Shown here: piece by piece, positions 61,832-64,000 of the stretch | How the letters are laid out: every line of letters begins with the position of its first letter | Numbering within the stretch: the first letter of the stretch is position 1 | NCBI RefSeq assembly: GCF_001949145.1 | Contig: NW_019091413.1 | Location: 417,639-481,638 of the forward strand | DNA: 64,000 nt | Direction of reading: 5' to 3' | Source: Acanthaster planci | Lineage: Eukaryota; Echinodermata; Asteroidea; Valvatida; Acanthasteridae | Translations under genes and position numbers: made by a program | The notes under the pieces: model-generated | Told to the model about the DNA's origin: nothing | The model's input: only the letters and a program-made list of their open reading frames with translations | Database searches by the model: none

Positions 61832-63193
61832 CTGTCGGACCGTGAGTTATCAAGAAATGAAATGGAGACCGAAAACTCAGTATAAATTCTCATTGATATC
61901 TGTTACAATTATAGGGTCTATTATTCATTCCAAAGCGGTTGACATCCATTTCTCTAAACTTAGGAAGAGATCTTCTTTCGAAGGAGCGATAAAAAAATCC
62001 CTGAACACTCCCCCAAACAGCGTCTGCAAATCACTAACTGGAATGCCTACAAGACATATTTTAATGTAGATGAGCAATTTCGGCAGTAGTTTGCTAACGT
62101 TTGGACATGGAACACCATCTCTTTCCTTAACTCACAACAAGAGGCACCACGGAGGACTTTATTTTCATGTTTTATTTTAAATTCGTTCATACTTGTAGCT
62201 TGGCAGCCCTTTACAAGTAGTACATACTGTCGAAGACGTACGCCAGCGAGTATCCGACACCCAGCATGCCGTGATTGCCCATAATCAGGAAGTCGTTATC
62301 GCCTAGGTTGCGAGCCAACCACGTGTTCTTTGCCTCGCCCTCGTACGCCGTACCCCCCGTGCGACCTGTCGTAGGCCACTCTACCTTAGACACACATGGT
62401 GTGCTGATTGATGTTGCGCAACTCGGTTGCTCCAGACAGCCCGAATGATCAGAAGCGATGATGTCGACAAGACAAAGTGAAGCAATGAAGAAAATCGGTT
62501 AGAACAACATAGCATCAAAAGCTCACAAGACAGCCCAAAAGCTCTTTGATCTCCGTAGAGCGGCAAACTTTAAGCCAATCACAGCGAAGCGGTACAAAAA
62601 ACAGTCAGCAGAGGTTCTGTGCATATGAATAAGCAGACTTTGACCTTTTAAAACAAATGCACTGTTACCACATGTGTACGCATGAACCAACCCCCCCCCC
62701 TCCTTTTTCAAAAAGAATAACGTAGAAAAAGGAAAGCACACTCATGCAACACAGATTTCTGAAACAGATTAGTCATTCTGTAAATTGCAAAGTAGACCCT
62801 ACTCCGCAAGACACGTGCCTCATATTCCCGAACCCATTAAGACGAACCAAAGCATTACAGCATTACATAATTTGACTGGACAGTCGAGGCAGGGCCAGAG
62901 ATGCTGAGGTCGTGAGGACTGAAAATGATCAAGTAGATAGTATTAATCGGGAAAGAAGTTGGACTTCCTCTTCTAAAATGCAATCAATGTTACAGAATCA
63001 GAACAGATATGTAATTGACATACTGAGCAGCATTGTGTAAAACTGATGTCTATGCATGATGCAGTTGACCGTGTTCGCCTTTGCTCTTGTAGATGACAGT
63101 GTGGATGTTGGCTGCACTGGGCTCTACGTCACCGTCACCCTCAACAACTTTGCCCGTCTGAATGTCCACACCTATTAAACAACTGACCGTCAC
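61550..63193 (-). CDS. Class II aldolase/adducin-fold protein, partial or pseudogene
   Basis: Four minus-strand pieces read as one fold: 63070-63193 (VDIQTGKVVEGDGD, then NIHTVIYKSKG), 62867-62918 (VLTTSASLALPRLSSQI), 62215-62403 (GTAYEGEAKNTWLARNLGD, then NDFLIMGNHGMLGVG and AYVFDSMYYL) and 61550-61831 (VLAAAAEMKQFAQKVAQ to WELMK). GNHG..VG, the IYK segment and the YEG.A block are typical of class II aldolase/adducin proteins, which in bacteria bind a metal through HxH. The HxH between the first two pieces is not visible, so catalysis is doubtful. Junctions 1-2 and 2-3 keep phase. The 3-4 junction does not, so a microexon is missing or the gene is broken. The N-terminus lies beyond 63.2 kb and was not found. 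Confidence 0.55.
61925..62047 (-). other. Unassigned 40-codon exon-like frame
   Basis: Directly after a good acceptor (atatgtcttgtag) the minus strand encodes GIPVSDLQTLFGGVFRDFFI and APSKEDLFLSLEKWMSTALE before TGA. It looks protein-like but I do not recognise it. It falls within the aldolase 3-4 intron. Confidence 0.2.
62215..62403 (-). CDS. Aldolase-like core exon
   Basis: Acceptor atcaatcag (one of several possible AGs) and donor ACTT/GTAAAG, 189 nt, phase 2-2. It carries the family core AYEGEAKNTWLARNLGD and FLIMGNHGMLGVGYSLAYVF. This is the strongest evidence for the fold. Confidence 0.6.
62867..62918 (-). CDS. Aldolase-like small exon
   Basis: 52 nt between ttgatcattttcag and TAT/GTAATG, phase 1-2. 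The peptide matches the 'ALS.L....LPRLSSQ' region expected between the metal site and the core. Confidence 0.4.
63070..63193 (-). CDS. Aldolase-like N-terminal-side exon
   Basis: Acceptor ctctactgcag. The donor is a weak ACG/GTCAAC. If it is not used, the frame ends at TAG 63050. It reads VTVSCLIGVDIQTGKVVEGD and PSAANIHTVIYKSKGEH, which matches the substrate-loop/IH..IY segment of the family. Confidence 0.5.
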
Positions 63194-63779
63194 CTGCAGT
63201 AGAGATAGTCATATGCCATCAGCTGGAACACTGTAATTCCAGGGTTGTCGTCAAACCACTACCAACAGCTTGTATTGTCGCCCATGCCATCGCCGCTACA
63301 GTTAACCATTATTATTTAATATCTCTACTTTGACTTCTACTATACAATTTTACATTACTTCCCAATCCAACCAACATCAGACTCTGCTTTCTTGGTTCAG
63401 ATCACTCACAGACAATTTTCATTTAATGTCAATTTTGTCCCCTTTGTAAATTTGAAGGTACTCCTTTGCAAGCTGCACTCGACTAAGGCACCCCACTCCT
63501 ACCTCACTCCAGTGCAAGCCATAGGGTATCAGCAGCGTTATGTCCCCGCAGCCACTCCGCTTCCTTCACCCATTCTGTAGAAGTCCAGTCTGCTGTAAAC
63601 TGCCGCAAGGTCCTTCCCGTGCCTGCTGGTTAGCGGCGTAAGGATGAGCCGATGGCATGGCGAGACTCTAGTTGGAATGAGGAACGCAATTGGGTAGTAC
63701 AAAATCTGTACCCTAAATGAGCCCAAAAGTGCATTTCCTTTGTGCATTTCCTTTCGAATTTGCCTCACCCCGACACCAA

Positions 63780-63800
63780 AAGCTGGATACGCCACTGGCT
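63780..63800. mobile_element. Solo hAT-type terminal repeat
   Basis: AGCTGGATACGCCACTGG resembles the CTGGATATGCCACTG end of the MITE at 40402-40671. The partner end was not found in the window, so it is probably a truncated copy. Confidence 0.4.
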
Positions 63801-64000
63801 AGAAAACGCTGGATATGTGAAAGTTACCGTACCTATCCTCCGCACGTCTAATGGTCAGTAGGAATTATTCTCAAAAACAATTACAAAAACTTATGTTGAT
63901 TTCTGTGCACACGAATCTCCTTATTAAAAGATAATTATACTTGCAAAATCATGAACATGCAAATTCTCAAATAAAATTGGCCTTTGAGAAGAACATTAAT

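Noticed and set aside
1-64000. CRISPR arrays, operons or prokaryotic systems
   Set aside because: No regularly spaced identical repeats and no tightly packed frames; exon-intron structure is clearly eukaryotic.

Overview
This window is eukaryotic genomic DNA from an animal. It has short exons bounded by GT/AG splice sites, kilobase introns, SINE and LINE remnants, many small inverted-repeat DNA transposons and one assembly gap of Ns. The gene content and short AT-rich intronic style suggest a marine invertebrate, and I would guess a deuterostome such as an echinoderm. That guess rests on general impression (frequent short GGCCTA-type words, MITE-rich introns, secreted EGF/ShKT proteins), not on a diagnostic marker. 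It is not bacterial: I see no operons, Shine-Dalgarno sites or CRISPR arrays. Almost all long open frames here are accidental. The real coding signal lies in short exons, which I joined by matching splice sites and reading phase.

Left region (1-11.1 kb, + strand): the last four visible exons of an armadillo/HEAT-type helical repeat protein, most likely rotatin (RTTN, a centriole/ciliary protein). It ends at a stop codon at 11094-11096. Its 8.6 kb penultimate-type intron and neighbouring introns hold several MITEs. From 11.1 to 22.3 kb is the gap between two convergent genes. It holds a hAT-type MITE with 8-bp target duplications, a tRNA-derived SINE and a palindromic element, but no convincing gene.

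Centre (22.3-50.3 kb, - strand): one complete 14-exon gene for a predicted 589-residue secreted protein. Its order is signal peptide, acidic/Arg-rich propeptide, CAP (SCP/CRISP) domain, Cys-rich hinge, EGF, ShKT, EGF, EGF, ShKT, Ala linker, EGF, ShKT. All 13 junctions are phase-consistent; the C-terminal module exons are all symmetric phase 1-1, as expected from exon shuffling. A TATA box lies about 400 bp upstream of the ATG. Its introns host a LINE that has lost its reverse transcriptase core, a second, degenerate LINE interrupted by a hAT MITE, a foldback-like element and several MITEs. This multidomain gene is the most interesting object in the window.

Right region (50.3-64 kb): upstream sequence rich in repeats (a 0.5 kb MITE family, a CpG-rich dispersed repeat present in both orientations, a SINE) and a 912-bp N gap whose two edges are inverted repeats. 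At 61.5-63.2 kb, on the - strand, are four exon-like pieces of a class II aldolase/adducin-fold protein. It has an apparent +1 frameshift near its C-terminus and one unexplained junction, so it is either a gene with a base error or a pseudogene.
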